A stretch of 64,000 nucleotides of DNA from Spinacia oleracea (GCF_020520425.1 NC_079490.1:992001-1056000), one strand, 5' to 3'. Shown: positions 44,180 through 56,428, counted from the first letter of the stretch. Notes: a model not told the origin generated them from the letters alone. Translations and numbers: made by a program.

Positions 44180-46576
44180 ATGGACTTCGGTGGACCTCGC
44201 AAGAGAGGCAGACATGACGCTGCTGTTAATGGCAATGGCGGCTTCAAGAAATCTCGTCCAGGTACGTTTTTTTATTTCGCCATTTTCTTCATTTTTACCC
44301 AATTTTGCAATTCTTGGGTTCTTGAACTGCTTTAGTGCTTCATTTGAACTGTTTTTTGCAATTTGTTTCCTCAATTGCCAGATTTAGGCGATTTTAGATG
44401 TGTTTTTTAGGTTTAAGTTCTATGATTTGTTAATTGATGATGTCTGAATTCGTTTCTTCACTTTTTGTAAAATTTATGGTTTTGAGAAGGTGAATAACAG
44501 TGGAGATTGAAGAATTAATACAACTCACTGAGTAAAAGTTATCAATGTTCTTTCATTTGGACTGTTTGTTGCAATTTACTTTCACAATTGCCAGATTTAC
44601 GCGATTTTAGATGTATTTTTTAGTGTTTAAGCTCTAGAATTTGTTAATAGATGATTTGTGAATTTGTTTATTCAGTTTCTAAAAATTTATTGCGAGTGAA
44701 AGGATTGAATCGATTATAGCTAAAAAAATTCGAACTTTTTAAAAGATTTATGGTGTCAAATGGTGAATAATAGTAGTGGAGATTGAAGAATTAATTAATA
44801 CAACTCACTGAGTAAAAGTAATTAATGTTCTTCAACAGAATCGGAGTCCTTCCAAACTGGTGTAGGAAGCAAATCGAAGCCTTGCACAAAGTTTTTCAGG
44901 TTCAAATCTCAAAACTTATCTAAAACAATTATGCAGAATCTTACAGTTGAACAATTTGCTATAGATGATTAATAATATTCTTTTACACAATTTTTTGTGT
45001 TGGTTAAGTCCAATTTATATACTTACTAATGAATTCAGCATCCGAAGTTGTGATACAGGTCATACTATTTATCATCTAATCACAGTAAACAGAGAGACTG
45101 ATGATAACTAATGGTTGATACACTCGGTAAAAAGAGATTCTGATGATAACTAATGGTTGATACACTCGGTAAAAAGAGATTCTGATGATAACTAATGGTT
45201 GATACACTCGGTAAAAAGAGACTCTGATGATAACTAATGTTTGATACACTCGGTAAACAGAAACTCTGATGATAACTAATGGTTGATACACTCGGTAAAC
45301 CGAGAGTCTGATGATAAACTAATGGTCGATACGCTCGGTAAACAGAGACTCTGAGGATAATAATTGTTGATACACTCGGTTAACAGAGACTCTATGTATA
45401 ATAATGGTTGATACACTCGGTAAACAGAGACTCTGTGGATAATAATGGCTGATAAACTCGGTAAACAGAGACTCTGATGATAATAATGGTTGATACACTC
45501 GGTAAACGGGAATTCTGATGATAACAATGGTTGATACACTCGGTAACTACGGGAAGACATACATTATTATGTTCAAAACACACTTCCCCTCTTCTATTCT
45601 TCATCATTTGCTTGTTTGTTTTTTTCGTTAGCTTAATGGTATTTTGTTGCCCTCCTCACAGATAGATTATCCGACAATTGTATATCGACAACTGTATACA
45701 GAGATTATTTCCTACCATTCTTGTCACAATATGATGTTTTAGCTTTACTTTGACATCTTTTTTTTGTATTTCAAATTTGTATTCTGAAGTCAATTTGGCT
45801 CTTTTTGCAGCACGTCGGGCTGTCCATTTGGTGAAGGGTGTCACTTCTTGCATCATGTCCCTGGTGGATTCAAAGCTGTTTCCCAGATGATGAACCATGG
45901 TGGTGCACCAGTTCCTCCACCATCCAGGAATCTCGCTGGTCCCCCGTCGTTCTCCGATGGTCCAGCTGGACAGGCAGGCAAGACCAAGATGTGCAACAAG
46001 TTTAATTCTCCGGAAGGTTGTAAATATGGAGACAAGTGTCACTTTTCTCATGGAGACAGGCAGCTTGGAAGGCCATCCATTCCATCATATGAAGATCCGC
46101 GAGGCATGGGTTACATGGGTGGCAGGATGGGAGGCAGGATGGAACCTCCACCTCCTGGTCTTGGTGCTGGCACCAACTTTGGGGACTCTATTTCTGCCAA
46201 AGTAAGCATTGATGCTTCACTTGCTGGAGCAGTCATAGGTAAAAGTGGGACAAACTCAAAGCAAATATGCCGTGTTACTGGGGTTAAGCTTGCAATAAGG
46301 GACCATGAGACTGACTCTAACAAAAGGAATATTGAACTCGAGGGCACCTTTCATCAAATCAAGCAAGCCTCTTCCATGGTTCAGGAGCTCATACGGAATG
46401 TCAAGGCGGCTTCTGGCCCCCCTGCCAGGCAGAATAATACAGGACATGGTGCACCCGGTGGCGGTAGCAATTTCAAGACAAGGCTTTGTGAAAACTTCAC
46501 CAAGGGATCGTGCACATTTGGAGACAGGTGCCACTTTGCTCATGGTGCCGATGAGATGCGTAAATCTGCAATATAA
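44180..46576 (+). CDS. CCCH zinc-finger and KH domain RNA-binding protein
   Basis: Exons 44180-44261, 44839-44899 and 45811-46576, in phase and GT-AG, give 302 residues. There are three CCCH fingers: C43-C52-C58-H62 and C109-C118-C124-H128 (both C-x8-C-x5-C-x3-H), then C274-C282-C288-H292 (C-x7-C-x5-C-x3-H). Between fingers 2 and 3 a KH domain occupies about 175-245, with the RNA-binding loop GKSG at 191-194. The first finger is split by intron 2. The architecture matches the small plant CCCH proteins of the Arabidopsis C3H14/C3H52 type (numbering from memory), which bind RNA. The start gives MDFGGPRKRGR, a basic N-terminus. A 43-bp-class tandem array fills part of intron 2. The family is certain; the target RNAs are unknown. 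Confidence 0.93.
45085..45543. repeat. Minisatellite in intron 2 of the CCCH gene
   Basis: Eleven direct units of 41-43 bp of the type GTAAACAGAGACTCTGATGA plus TAACTAATGGTTGATACACTCG, written here in two parts. Units on the left carry GATAACTAATGG and most on the right GATAATAATGG, so the array has two sub-types. The minus-strand open frame with repeating YRVYQPL is an effect of the near-multiple-of-three period. Confidence 0.92.
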
Positions 46577-47654
46577 TCCAACAGTTCTCCATTGTCCGTG
46601 CCTTTTCACCTTAATTGGGAGTTTTGTTTGTCCATCTGGATAGTCATGAAGGATGTCATGCTTAGTCTTCAGAGGCTGTTAGGTTTTTTTTTTTAATCCT
46701 TTGTAATCTGATATTTATGCTATTACAATTAGTGAAGATGATGCGCTTATGGATTCTGCTATACATTTGTCAGAATATTAAGTTTCGAAGTTTCAAGGAC
46801 TCGTATTTAAACAATGCTTAATCTACTCTAGCATTTCTACTCAATATTGTCCATGTATCCGACTCCGAGTTGTTGTTTCTGTTGTTTGATGAATGGGGTT
46901 TTATTCTTCCCATATCCTTCTGAGGAACATGAGGTTGTACTATTATAATCTCGGTTCTTGTGGAAAAAAGCATGGTAGTTGCTGAGATACAAACTGAAAT
47001 TACTCGTCCTTGTATACTTCCTGGTAGTTCCTGCAGGTTCTCTGACGAGTCCGTACTTATCTTGCTTGTGCAGTGCGTTCTCAGCTTCGTACTTCTGTGG
47101 AAGTAAAAGTACAATTTGTAAATGAAGACAGGGAGTTTGTAAAAGCTTAGTTGTATGTCTCAGTTCTGTTTTGATGCAGCTAGTTTCGATGTTTGTTTTC
47201 TCAACATATGAATGTGTGATACATCTGCTAATTGCTAACTTTCTGTGTTGATCGTTCCTGTGGTTCAGATTGTGCAGATAAGTAGATGGCCATGGTCAAT
47301 TAACGATACAGCAACAGAAACCGGTCTGTACAAGACAATTTCTGTCTCTCTCCAGTAAGTCTTATCAAGACAATTTCTTTTATTATCTTAGTTTTTTTTT
47401 CATAACAAATATGGTGTATATACCCTTTATGACAAGATGAAGTAAATTAGTCATGGCAGAAGGATAGTAAGAGAGCTTCCATGCAGGTCATGGTTTTGGA
47501 ACAGAACATTGGGGTAGAGCTTAAGTTGTCAGAATTAGGTTTCTGTGAAGATACACGGTCTTTGGACCTTAATCACAGTAGGTGAAATTGTTGATGGCTG
47601 AACTAAATTTACAGTTTGATTTTTGTGTGCTAAAAAGAAAAAAAAGGAATGTTA

Positions 47655-47800
47655 CCAAGTTTATTGGGAAATAACTGAAAATGAGGTTGGACAAGGAAGG
47701 TCATTAGGCACTTCAGCAAGACCTTCTAGCATCTGTGTGACTGTTCGCATTGTTGGTCGAACACTTGGGTCTTCTTGGATACACCATAGGGTAACCATTA
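47655..47800 (-). pseudogene. Collapsed lectin receptor kinase remnant (3' end only)
   Basis: About 140 bp match the last kinase codons of 53616-56072 (GCACTTCAGCAAGACCTTCT, ATTGTTGGTCGAACACTTGG). At about 47798 the match jumps straight to sequence that lies upstream of the gene at 51358 (AACTTGACCAAGTC, ATGTGGTTTTAAGGGTGGAA). A whole gene body has been deleted between these points. Confidence 0.8.
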
Positions 47801-48359
47801 CTAACTTGACCAAGTCGTCCATACATTGGTCATGACGTCATGTGGTTTTAAGGGTGGAAGAAGTGATGCCGCTGTATAGGTAACTCATTAAAGGATCTGC
47901 TGGCCTACCTTCTGAACCACCTTTGAAGGAAAACTGAGTCTCTTGTGCTATGAATGAGTCTTCTACATGGGAAAAACTTGCTATGGAGTATACTTGTAAA
48001 ATGTTATATAGTTAGATGACAGTTAGAGGTTAGAGCTTTAAGTACAAGTCTGCTAGTTTGATTTTGATAACCCAGTGACCCGATGGTGCATGTAAAAAGA
48101 TGGAAGTTTCAAGGACTCATGGATCCGAATGTTGTTTGTATGCTTAAAATTTCCTTTACAATTTTGATCTGATCCTATGAAACGTTGCTTTGGTAAAGAA
48201 TCCTAAGGAATGCAAATTGTGTCTTACCGACTACTAATGCCATTTTAGATTAGTTAGGACTTAGGATAGTCTGAATTAGCTTGTAGGTTTTTGCTGTAAT
48301 TTCATTTCTTTTTCCGGAAGTCTTGTCCATGTAGCCCATTCCATCCTTTTGGGGTAAAG

Positions 48360-48613
48360 AGTAAAGACTATGGGCCGAATTTTCTGCCCAAAACCTTGCT
48401 ATTTCGGGACAAACTAGTGGGCCTTTTCAGGTTGGGCCAAATTTATAAGTAAAAGTTCAATTTTGAGTTGCCCAAGGCCCAACATTTTTTTTAAAAACCT
48501 GGCTGGGTCGGGCGGCCCCGAAAAACGTGCCTAAAATTTCTGCCCCCAAGCCCGCTATTTTCAGTTTGGGTTGGGACGGGCCAGCGGTCCGGGCTCATGA
48601 TGATCAGGTCTAA
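48360..48613. mobile_element. hAT family 1 copy, left end lost
   Basis: It has the family words CTATTTCGGGAC, AATTTATAAGTAAAA and the right end CATGATGATCAGGTCTA. The TAGACCTGAT left end is missing. It recurs at the same place in each array unit, so it predates the array duplications. Confidence 0.7.
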
Positions 48614-48880
48614 CCTTAAGTTGTTGGAATTAGGTTTCTATGAAGATACTCTTACTAAGCTTGCTATAAAATTGCAAAGAAAATTTATGTATACAGACAT
48701 TATTCATAATAACACCAATAGTTGAAATTGACGGGATAATAAATCTTAATTTACAGTTGGGTTTTCTTTTGGTGCCCGAGCCTAAGAGAGGCTGATGGCT
48801 ACACTACCAGCTTATCACTAATGTAAAAATAAAATGAAACAAATATACAGAATGTAGAATACTACTTTCTTTGGGCAAGT

Positions 48881-51358
48881 TTAGGATTGGATAGTAACTG
48901 AAAATGAGCCCGGACAAGGAGGGTTATTAGGCACTTCAGCAAGACCTTCTAGCATCTGTGTGACTGTTCGCATTGTTGGTCGTAGACTTGGGTCTTCTTG
49001 GATACACCAAAGAGCAACCATTACAAACCTCTTTAATTGAGTTATGTCAGTATGCCTCTCCATGCCATCATTAACAAGTGAATCTAATCTGTTAGATTGA
49101 TAGCAATCAAATGCCCAATCTGTCAAAATGGCTCCTTCCTCCGCGATGAGTTCCATGCATACACTTTCTCGGCAACATATGATCTCCAATAACAGAACCC
49201 CAAAGCTATAGACATCTACCTTCGCCGTGACTGGCTTGTTTCTGAACCATTCTGGAGCAACATAGCCTTTAGTCCCTCTAATTCCTGTGTTTGTATGGGT
49301 TTGGTTTAGAACCAAAATCTTTGCCAATCCAAAATCAGAAATACGAGGGTTCTGATGTTCATCTAAAAGTATGTTTTGGGGATTTATATCACAATGAAGT
49401 ATCTGGGTGCTGCACTCCTCGTGCAAGTACAATAACCCCCTTGCTGTCCCCTGAGTAACTTTAACTCTATCTTTCCAGCTCGGCCTCAAACCATCAAAAA
49501 GGTAAGCTGCTAAGCTACCATTGCTCATATATTCATATACTAACAACCTTTGATCATCCTCCTTGCAAAAGCCTACAAGTTGTACTAGATTCTTGTGATG
49601 TGTCTGACCAATCACATTAACTTCGGTTTTGAACTCCTTATCGGTATCACCTGATATTCTATCTAACTTCTTAACAGCAACAGAAGTTGAAAGACCTCCT
49701 CCATTGATCATGCCCTTGTAAACTACACCAAAAGCCCCTCTTCCCAACTCTTCCTTGAACCCATTTGTTGCCTCTATGAGCTCTTGGTAGCTGAAACAAT
49801 CGATGTTCTTGTACTCTGTCACTGTTTTTCTCTGACCCTTATCAAACACTTTCATTTTCCTCTTATGACATATGAAATTCCCAACCCGATGGCAGTTAAA
49901 ACAAGTAAATCAACAGATGCAAATACCCCTAACAGAACTTTAGTTAGAGATTTCACCTTGTTTTTTGCTTTTGAAGGGGGATCAGAAACAAAGGGGTTGA
50001 GTGGGTCATTGGAAATATTAACATTCCCGACCTTAATCCAAGTTGTCCCGAGTACTGTGGTGTCTTTTCTTCCGTTGGATAGTGGTGCCCTCTTCTTCCA
50101 ACAACCATGATCTTTTGTATTAGGTTCTTTGAAAATGACAGCAGCACAAAAGCACTCTTTCAGACAAGAAGTCTTGCAGTCCTCTTCGTTGTAAGGATCA
50201 AGTCTTTCATAATCATTGAATGGCCAATCAGTAGTTGGAACGAGTTTTAAATTGTACTCACCCTTCAAAGAACGCTCTGCATATCCTTCACAACCATCAA
50301 GAAAATCAGGCTTACAGCTGCTATATTTATCATTAGGATCACGAAAGGAGTAACCTTGTGGGCACGTACATGTTGGTCTTCTATCATCAGATGCATCACC
50401 AAGGCTACAAATGCTGTTAAACCCACAAATTCCGCTGCCTAATTCTGGTCTAGGATTTTGATCGGTCATACATATGTTTTCTGGTAAAGCGTAACTCACT
50501 AACCAACCATCGCTAATGGAAGTTTTTGGGACAAAATACCATGTTAACACCCCATCAGAGGTCAAAGTTGCTCTTTGGTAGTTATCTTTTGTTGAGAGCA
50601 CCTTATTTGGTGGTAAGAGAACATGACTTGAACCATCCTTTCTCAAGATATACATATAACCAGACTCATTGTAGACCAATCTGACCTGAATTATCTGGGT
50701 TTGCTTGGTTATTAGTATTACTGGTATAGTAAGCACCGTAGATAAAGCTGGTTGTTAGATCTCTGGTATTGAGAACAAGGTTTCCATCAGGGATCAAACG
50801 TAACAGGAACCTCCCCTTAGTGAAATTATTCCTTGATAGCTGAGAGTTAACCTCCCCGTTTATCTCCATAAATTGAGCAGGCAACAAGGTGTCTGTAGGA
50901 TGATCAAAGCTCTGCCAAACTGGATTGTCATTGCTGCTTCTTTTGAGGATGAAGTTCCCAGTATCATTCATGAAACAACGACTCACACCACCATAACCGC
51001 TTAACTCGTCCGAGGTGTTCCATAAGTTGTTTCCTTGAGGGTCATCGAGAACTAAGCCCTCATTAGCAGTTATCTTGAGTGATGAACCTTGGGGAACAGG
51101 ATTACCATCATTCGCATGCCAAATTATGGTATCAGGAATCTTGGCATACCAGATGGCAAGCAAGAAGAGATTGTTTTTGTTAGGAAGTTGATGAAAGCCA
51201 AAGGCAAAATCGCCGGAAGGTGAAAGCAATAAGGAACCGTTGCCAATGGCTGTGAGAGATTGTCCAACTGTTATTTGGCCACCATTTTGTGCAGCAATGG
51301 ATTGTAGGAGGAAGAGTGTAAAAAAGGAGAAAAGGATACACGATGGAGGCGAAGCCAT
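48881..51358 (-). pseudogene. G-type lectin S-receptor-like kinase, frameshifted
   Basis: Full-length homology to the two intact neighbours: signal peptide (from MASPPSC), B-lectin region, EGF-like and PAN regions, membrane segment and kinase. Two frame breaks separate three open pieces. Near 50685 the sequence reads GGTCAGATTGG where the paralogous fragment at 57640 has GGTCAGAGATTGG, a 2-bp loss. Near 49870, before the juxtamembrane KRKMKVFD, one base is missing relative to the expected frame. The catalytic loop reads HCDINPQN, with Asn in place of the conserved Lys. Either frame break alone would remove the kinase from the receptor, so the locus is probably dead, though a soluble lectin fragment could still be made. 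Confidence 0.88.
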
Positions 51359-53615
51359 TGCTAAAAAAACTTTTAGATGTGGCATATTTTTCACATAAGG
51401 GGCTCGTATGGTTTTTATTGTGAACCAATAGAACAATTGGCTCATATGTACTGCTGAGACTAGGTTGACTTTTCTATTCCAGACTCCAGAGACCCACTTG
51501 TTATTAAATTTTCATCTGTTCTTGGTCCAACATTTCGTCTTTTAACTGTGTTTGCAACTTTGTAATGGTAACTAGTAACACCATGAGGATGCAATGACTT
51601 TACTTTGCCATTGTACTTCCTCTACATTTTCCCTTCTCCTACAATGATATGAGTTAGGTGGTTGTAACCTAAGAAATTTATTAGGCTGTGCTCTTTGTAC
51701 GTGAACTCTTTTACTAACTTGACCAAGTCATCCATACATAATGTTGACCATGTGGTTTTAAGGGTGGAAAACGTGATATGCTATATAGGTAACTCATTAA
51801 AGGATTTGCTGGCCTACCTTCTTAGCCACCTTTGACCGTCTTGTGAACCTGATTACAAGAACATACAGCCTGCTTTGGAGGGAAACTGCTCGAGTTTCTT
51901 GTGAACCAGGTATTTTTTTATGAGCTTCGTGTTGGATATACGAAGTATGTAGTACTGATTAGCATTATAAGGCATGGCTTTTGCAACTTGCTATCAATGA
52001 ATGAGTCTCCTACGTAGGAAAAACTTGCTACAGACTTACGGAGTATAACATTTCATTTTATTTTCAGTGTACTTGTTATATAGTTAGATCACAGTCAGTT
52101 AGTCTAAATTAGCTTGTAGGTTTTTGCTGTAATTTCATTTATTTTACCTGAACTGCTTTGAGAGGAAAATACTAGGAAGAGATGCCTTAAACACCGTAAA
52201 ACAAGAAGGAACGTGTGTCCTTGGTGTGTTAAATACGGATTTCTGGAAGAATTTTGATTCACGGGGTTTCATTTTCCCAATCTTCAGCTCAATACATTAG
52301 TTACTTTGCCCGTGGAGTTTGCTGATTAATTGACACAGTCTAGTGATGTATGTTTCCTTTCTGAGTAACAAGAGGTTGTACTACTAAAAAGGCTATATTG
52401 TGGATTCCATCATTTTTCATATATTCAGAGAAGTACTAATATGTAGTCTTTTGGAAGGTTATTTTGAGATAAATCATACACTTTTTATTAAGAAAAATAG
52501 AAAATTACTATAGACCTTGTATATACTTCCTGCAAGTTTTCTCTAACGAGTCCGATCCTTTATCATCTTTCTTGTGCACTGAGTGCATAGTTTCATATTT
52601 CTACACCCCAATTCTAAAAGCTGCGGTAAAATTTTCCAAGTGCTAACTTTCTGCGTTGATCGTTCCTGTGGTTCAGATTGTGCGAATGACGAAATGCCTA
52701 GAATGTGAACGTGTGCCTCCATCAACATGTAAAGAGAACTTGGCGTTGATACCTCCTCAGAAGAACCTTCATGATGCCTGTACATTCTCGTTGAAAACTC
52801 TGCCTCCTGTAAGTCCTATAAAGACTAATTTCTTTTATGATCTTAGTTCATTTTATTACAAATAACTGTATATGCCACTTTATGATAAGATGGAGACATT
52901 AGTCATGGCAGAGAAATAGTAAGAGAACTTCGATGCAGATCATAGTTTGGAAAAACAGATCATTAACTCCTACATCTGCAACATTGCTACAAATATTGGG
53001 ATACTTGAGGTATATCCTTCCACGCCTTAAAAGTTCTGCCCATTAGGTCAGGCAGGGCCAAACTTTGGGCCGAATTTTCTGCCCAAAATCCGCTATTTTA
53101 GGCCAAAATAACGGGATTTTGGGCCAAACTTCAGACTGAATTTTTCTGCCCAAAACCCGCTATTTTGGCCCAAAAATAGCGGGCTTTCAGGCCGGGTCAA
53201 ATTTATAACTAAAACTTCAATTTTGAGTTGCCTATAACCCACAAAAAAATATTCGGGTTAGGTCGTGCCTGGCCTGAAAATGGGCCTAAAATTTCTGCCA
53301 AAACCCCTTTTTTTAGGCCGGGCCAGCGGGCTGGGCTTATGATGATCAGGTCTAACCTTAAGTTGTTGGAATTAGGTTTCTATGAAGATACTGTTACTGA
53401 GCTTTGCTAATAAAATCGCAAAGAAAATTTATGTCCACAGACATTATTTATAATAACATAAATAGTTGAATTTGCCGGGTTAATAAATCTTAATTTACAG
53501 TTTGGTTTTCTTTTGGTGCTAGACCCTACAGAGGCTGATGGCTACACTACCGGCTTATCACTAATGTAAAAATAAAATGAAATAGAATATAGAATACTTC
53601 TTTATCTGGGCAGGT
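51359..53615. other. Spacer between kinase units A and B
   Basis: Promoter-side flank of the pseudogene (51360-51900), then the unit B flank with the anchor at 52656, a family 1 hAT copy (53035-53357) and the conserved 3' flank of the next gene. Short frames here have no domain. Confidence 0.6.
53035..53357. mobile_element. hAT family 1 copy in unit B
   Basis: Two rounds of CCGCTATTTTAGGCC/CGCTATTTTGGCCC words and the right end ATGATGATCAGGTCTA. Orthologous in position to 48360-48613 and 58805-59207. Confidence 0.7.
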
Positions 53616-56072
53616 TTAGTATTGGGTAGTAACTGAAAATGAGGTTGGACAAGGAAGGTTATTGGGCACTTCAGCAAGACCTTCTAGCATCTGTGTGACT
53701 GTTCGCATTGTTGGTCGAACACTTGGGTCTTCTTGGATACACCATAGGGCAACCATTACAAACTTCTTCAGTCTTATCATGTCTGTAATTGCCTCCATAT
53801 CATCATTAACAAGTGAATCTAATCTATTTGATTGGTAGCAATCAAATGCCCAATCTGTCAAAATGGCTCCTTCCCCTTCAAAGAGATCCATGCATACACT
53901 CTTTCTACAACATATGATCTCCAATAACAAAACCCCAAAGCTATAGACATCTACCTTCACTGTGACTGGCTTGTTTCTGAACCATTCTGGGGCAACATAA
54001 CCTTTGGTTCCTCGGACTGCAGTATTTGTCTGGGTTTGATTTAGAATCAAAAGCTTAGCCAAACCAAAATCAGAAATCCTAGCATTCTGATATTCATCTA
54101 GAAGTATGTTTTGGGGTTTTATATCACAATGAATAATCTGAGTGCTGCACTCCTCATGCAAGTATAATAGCCCCCTTGCTGTCCCCTGAGCAATTATGAC
54201 TCTTTCAATCCAGCTTGGTTTGGAGTCGCGAAAAAGGTAGTCTGCTAAGCTACCATTGCTCATATATTCATATACTAACAGCCTTTGGTCTTCCTCCTTG
54301 CAAAATCCTACAAGCTGAACTAGATTCTTGTGATGCGTCCGTCCAATTACATCAACTTCAGTTTTAAATTCCATATCAGTATCACTACCTGACATTCTAT
54401 CTAGCTTCTTAACAGCAACACAAATTCGAGGACCTCTACCTATAATTCCCTTGTAAACTATACCAAAAGATCCTCTTCCCAACTCTTCCTCAAACCCGTT
54501 TGTAGCCTCATTGAGCTCTTGGTAGCTGAAATAATGGACCTTACTATACTCCCTCAATGTTTTCTGCTGGACCTCATCAAAGACTTTCAATTGCTGCTTA
54601 TGATAAATGAAGAAAATTCCGAGGCCAATTGCAGTTAAAAGCAGTATATTAACAGATACAGAGCCACCAAACAGAACTTTGTTTAAAGTTTCCGTTTTGT
54701 TTTTTGCTGTTACAGGAGGGAAGGTAAGAGAAGGGTTGAGTGGGTCATTGGAAATGTTAACATTCCCTACCTTTATCCAACAACCTGGGGTCAATGAAAT
54801 GTCTTCTCTTCCATTGGAAAGCGGTGCTTTCTTCTTCCAACAACCAGAATCATCTCCCAACGACTTGAAAGAGGCAACAGCACAATAGCAGTCTTTTAGA
54901 CAAGAATTCTTGCAATCTTCTTCGTTGTTAGAATCAAGCCTTTCATAATCATTGTATCTAAAATCAGTATTTGGAAGGCGTACTAAGGTGTACTCACCTC
55001 CCTTTGCATTTTCTGCATGTCCTTCACAACTTTCTAGCTTGAAATCGGGTTTACAGCTGCCATATTGATCATTTGGATCTAGGTGAGAGTAACCTCGTGG
55101 GCACGAACATGTTGGCCTGCTATTGTCACCAAGGATGCAAATGCTGTTATCCCCACAAACTCCACTTCCTAAATTTCTCATGATTGAATAACTACATATG
55201 TCTTCAGGTACTACCTGAAACACGGACCAACCATCACTAACAGAAGCTTTTGGGGCAGAATACCATATTAAAATCCCGTCAAAGTTCAAGATTAATCTCT
55301 GGTAATAATCTTGTGAGGGTGTGTAATTGTCCGGTAACATACTATACCTCGATCCATCTTTCCTCAATATATACATATACCCTGACTCATTGTACACATA
55401 TCTCTGAGTCAGACCTGGATTTGCAGCGTCACTATAAAAAAAGGCGTCATAGGCATAGCCGCTTGGGTCCCTGGCATTGAGAGCCATGCTTCCACCTGAA
55501 GTCAGACGGTACTGGAACCTTCCTGTTGTGAAATTAGTCTCTGATAGTCGAGAACTAATCGCCTCATTACTTCCCAATGACATACCAGGCAGCAAGGTGT
55601 CTGTGCGATGGTCAAAGCTCTGCCAAACTGGACTGTCATTGCTGCTTCTTTTGAGGGCGAAATTACCAGTATCATTTATGAAACCATAGCTCATCCGACC
55701 ACCAACACCGCTTAGCTCGTTAGAGGTGTTCCATAAGTTGTTTCCTTGAGGGTCACTGAGAACTAATCCCTCATTAGCAGTTATCTGTACTGATGATCCT
55801 TGGGGAACAGGATTGCCATCATTTGCGCTCCAGACTACGGTGTCTGGAATCTTGGCATACCAGATGGAGAGCAAAAAGAGATTTCTGGTGTTAGGAAGTT
55901 GATGAAAGCCAAAGGCAAAATCGCCGGAAGGTGAAAGCCATGATGAGCCATTGGTGGCGGCTACGAGAGATCGGCCAACTGGTATATTACCAGTATTTTG
56001 TGCAGCAGTAGGCGATAAAAGTAGGATTGTTTGTGTTAAGAAGAAGAGTGTATAAGAAAGAAACCATGCCAT
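53616..56072 (-). CDS. G-type lectin S-receptor-like serine/threonine kinase, intact copy 1
   Basis: Intronless, 818 residues, on the plasma membrane. The signal peptide spans 1 to about 24 (ends SPTAA). The B-type mannose-lectin region is at about 30-200, with SGDFAFGFHQL and WQSFDHRTDTLLPG. EGF-like cysteines lie at about 293-340, a PAN-like region at about 349-425 and a membrane segment at about 467-490. The kinase covers about 527-800: G-loop LGRGSFGIVY (531-540), VAVKK with Lys555, catalytic HCDIKPQN (648-655), DFG at 668-670 and APE at 694-696. HCD instead of HRD makes it a non-RD kinase, a class often tied to immune receptors. It resembles the LECRK group of rice-type G-lectin kinases, implicated in defence. 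The ligand is unknown. The start matches that of the copy at 59680. A Stowaway MITE sits about 360 bp upstream. Confidence 0.95.
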   Translation of the reverse strand: MAWFLSYTLFFLTQTILLLSPTAAQNTGNIPVGRSLVAATNGSSWLSPSGDFAFGFHQLPNTRNLFLLSIWYAKIPDTVVWSANDGNPVPQGSSVQITANEGLVLSDPQGNNLWNTSNELSGVGGRMSYGFINDTGNFALKRSSNDSPVWQSFDHRTDTLLPGMSLGSNEAISSRLSETNFTTGRFQYRLTSGGSMALNARDPSGYAYDAFFYSDAANPGLTQRYVYNESGYMYILRKDGSRYSMLPDNYTPSQDYYQRLILNFDGILIWYSAPKASVSDGWSVFQVVPEDICSYSIMRNLGSGVCGDNSICILGDNSRPTCSCPRGYSHLDPNDQYGSCKPDFKLESCEGHAENAKGGEYTLVRLPNTDFRYNDYERLDSNNEEDCKNSCLKDCYCAVASFKSLGDDSGCWKKKAPLSNGREDISLTPGCWIKVGNVNISNDPLNPSLTFPPVTAKNKTETLNKVLFGGSVSVNILLLTAIGLGIFFIYHKQQLKVFDEVQQKTLREYSKVHYFSYQELNEATNGFEEELGRGSFGIVYKGIIGRGPRICVAVKKLDRMSGSDTDMEFKTEVDVIGRTHHKNLVQLVGFCKEEDQRLLVYEYMSNGSLADYLFRDSKPSWIERVIIAQGTARGLLYLHEECSTQIIHCDIKPQNILLDEYQNARISDFGLAKLLILNQTQTNTAVRGTKGYVAPEWFRNKPVTVKVDVYSFGVLLLEIICCRKSVCMDLFEGEGAILTDWAFDCYQSNRLDSLVNDDMEAITDMIRLKKFVMVALWCIQEDPSVRPTMRTVTQMLEGLAEVPNNLPCPTSFSVTTQY

Positions 56073-56428
56073 TGCAAGAAGAGTGAATAGGTGATGGGAT
56101 TTAAGGATTTCAAGACTAGCATTAGTGCATTATAAAGCTAGTGAGACACGGAAGTTTGAAGTCAACTAAGTTAATGATCTGATTTTGTTTGTTTATTTAT
56201 GGGAACTGATTAAAAAATGACAAGAGGACACAAAGTTGACCAATTCTGTTTGAATTGTAGCTGTTTTCATATTTTGTTTGTTTTGACGGAAAACATTTTT
56301 CAGAATTTGGTTTGTTAAGAGATGAAGTAATATTTTTCCAAATCCGGAAAATAGATTTTCAGTGGTGGAGAACTTTAGTGTTAGTCTATCAAGGACCTTC
56401 CAGTTCTTTCTCTGCGTAATAGAATATA

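Larger units (their letters stand above)
46577..48880. other. Left edge of the receptor-kinase array
   Basis: The CCCH 3' flank passes into array-type flank at about 46850. Sequences such as TTGATCGTTCCTGTGGTTCA (47250) recur at 52656 and 58441, showing that this is the non-coding part of a duplicated unit. It holds one kinase remnant (47655-47800) and one hAT family 1 copy. Confidence 0.7.

Noticed and set aside
45085-45543. CRISPR-like regular array
   Set aside because: Units are directly adjacent with no unique spacers, and the genome is a plant; it is a minisatellite.
45076-45607. Minus-strand frame with repeating YRVYQPL units
   Set aside because: The 42-bp minisatellite period is a multiple of three, so it stays open without being a gene; it lies in an intron of the opposite strand.
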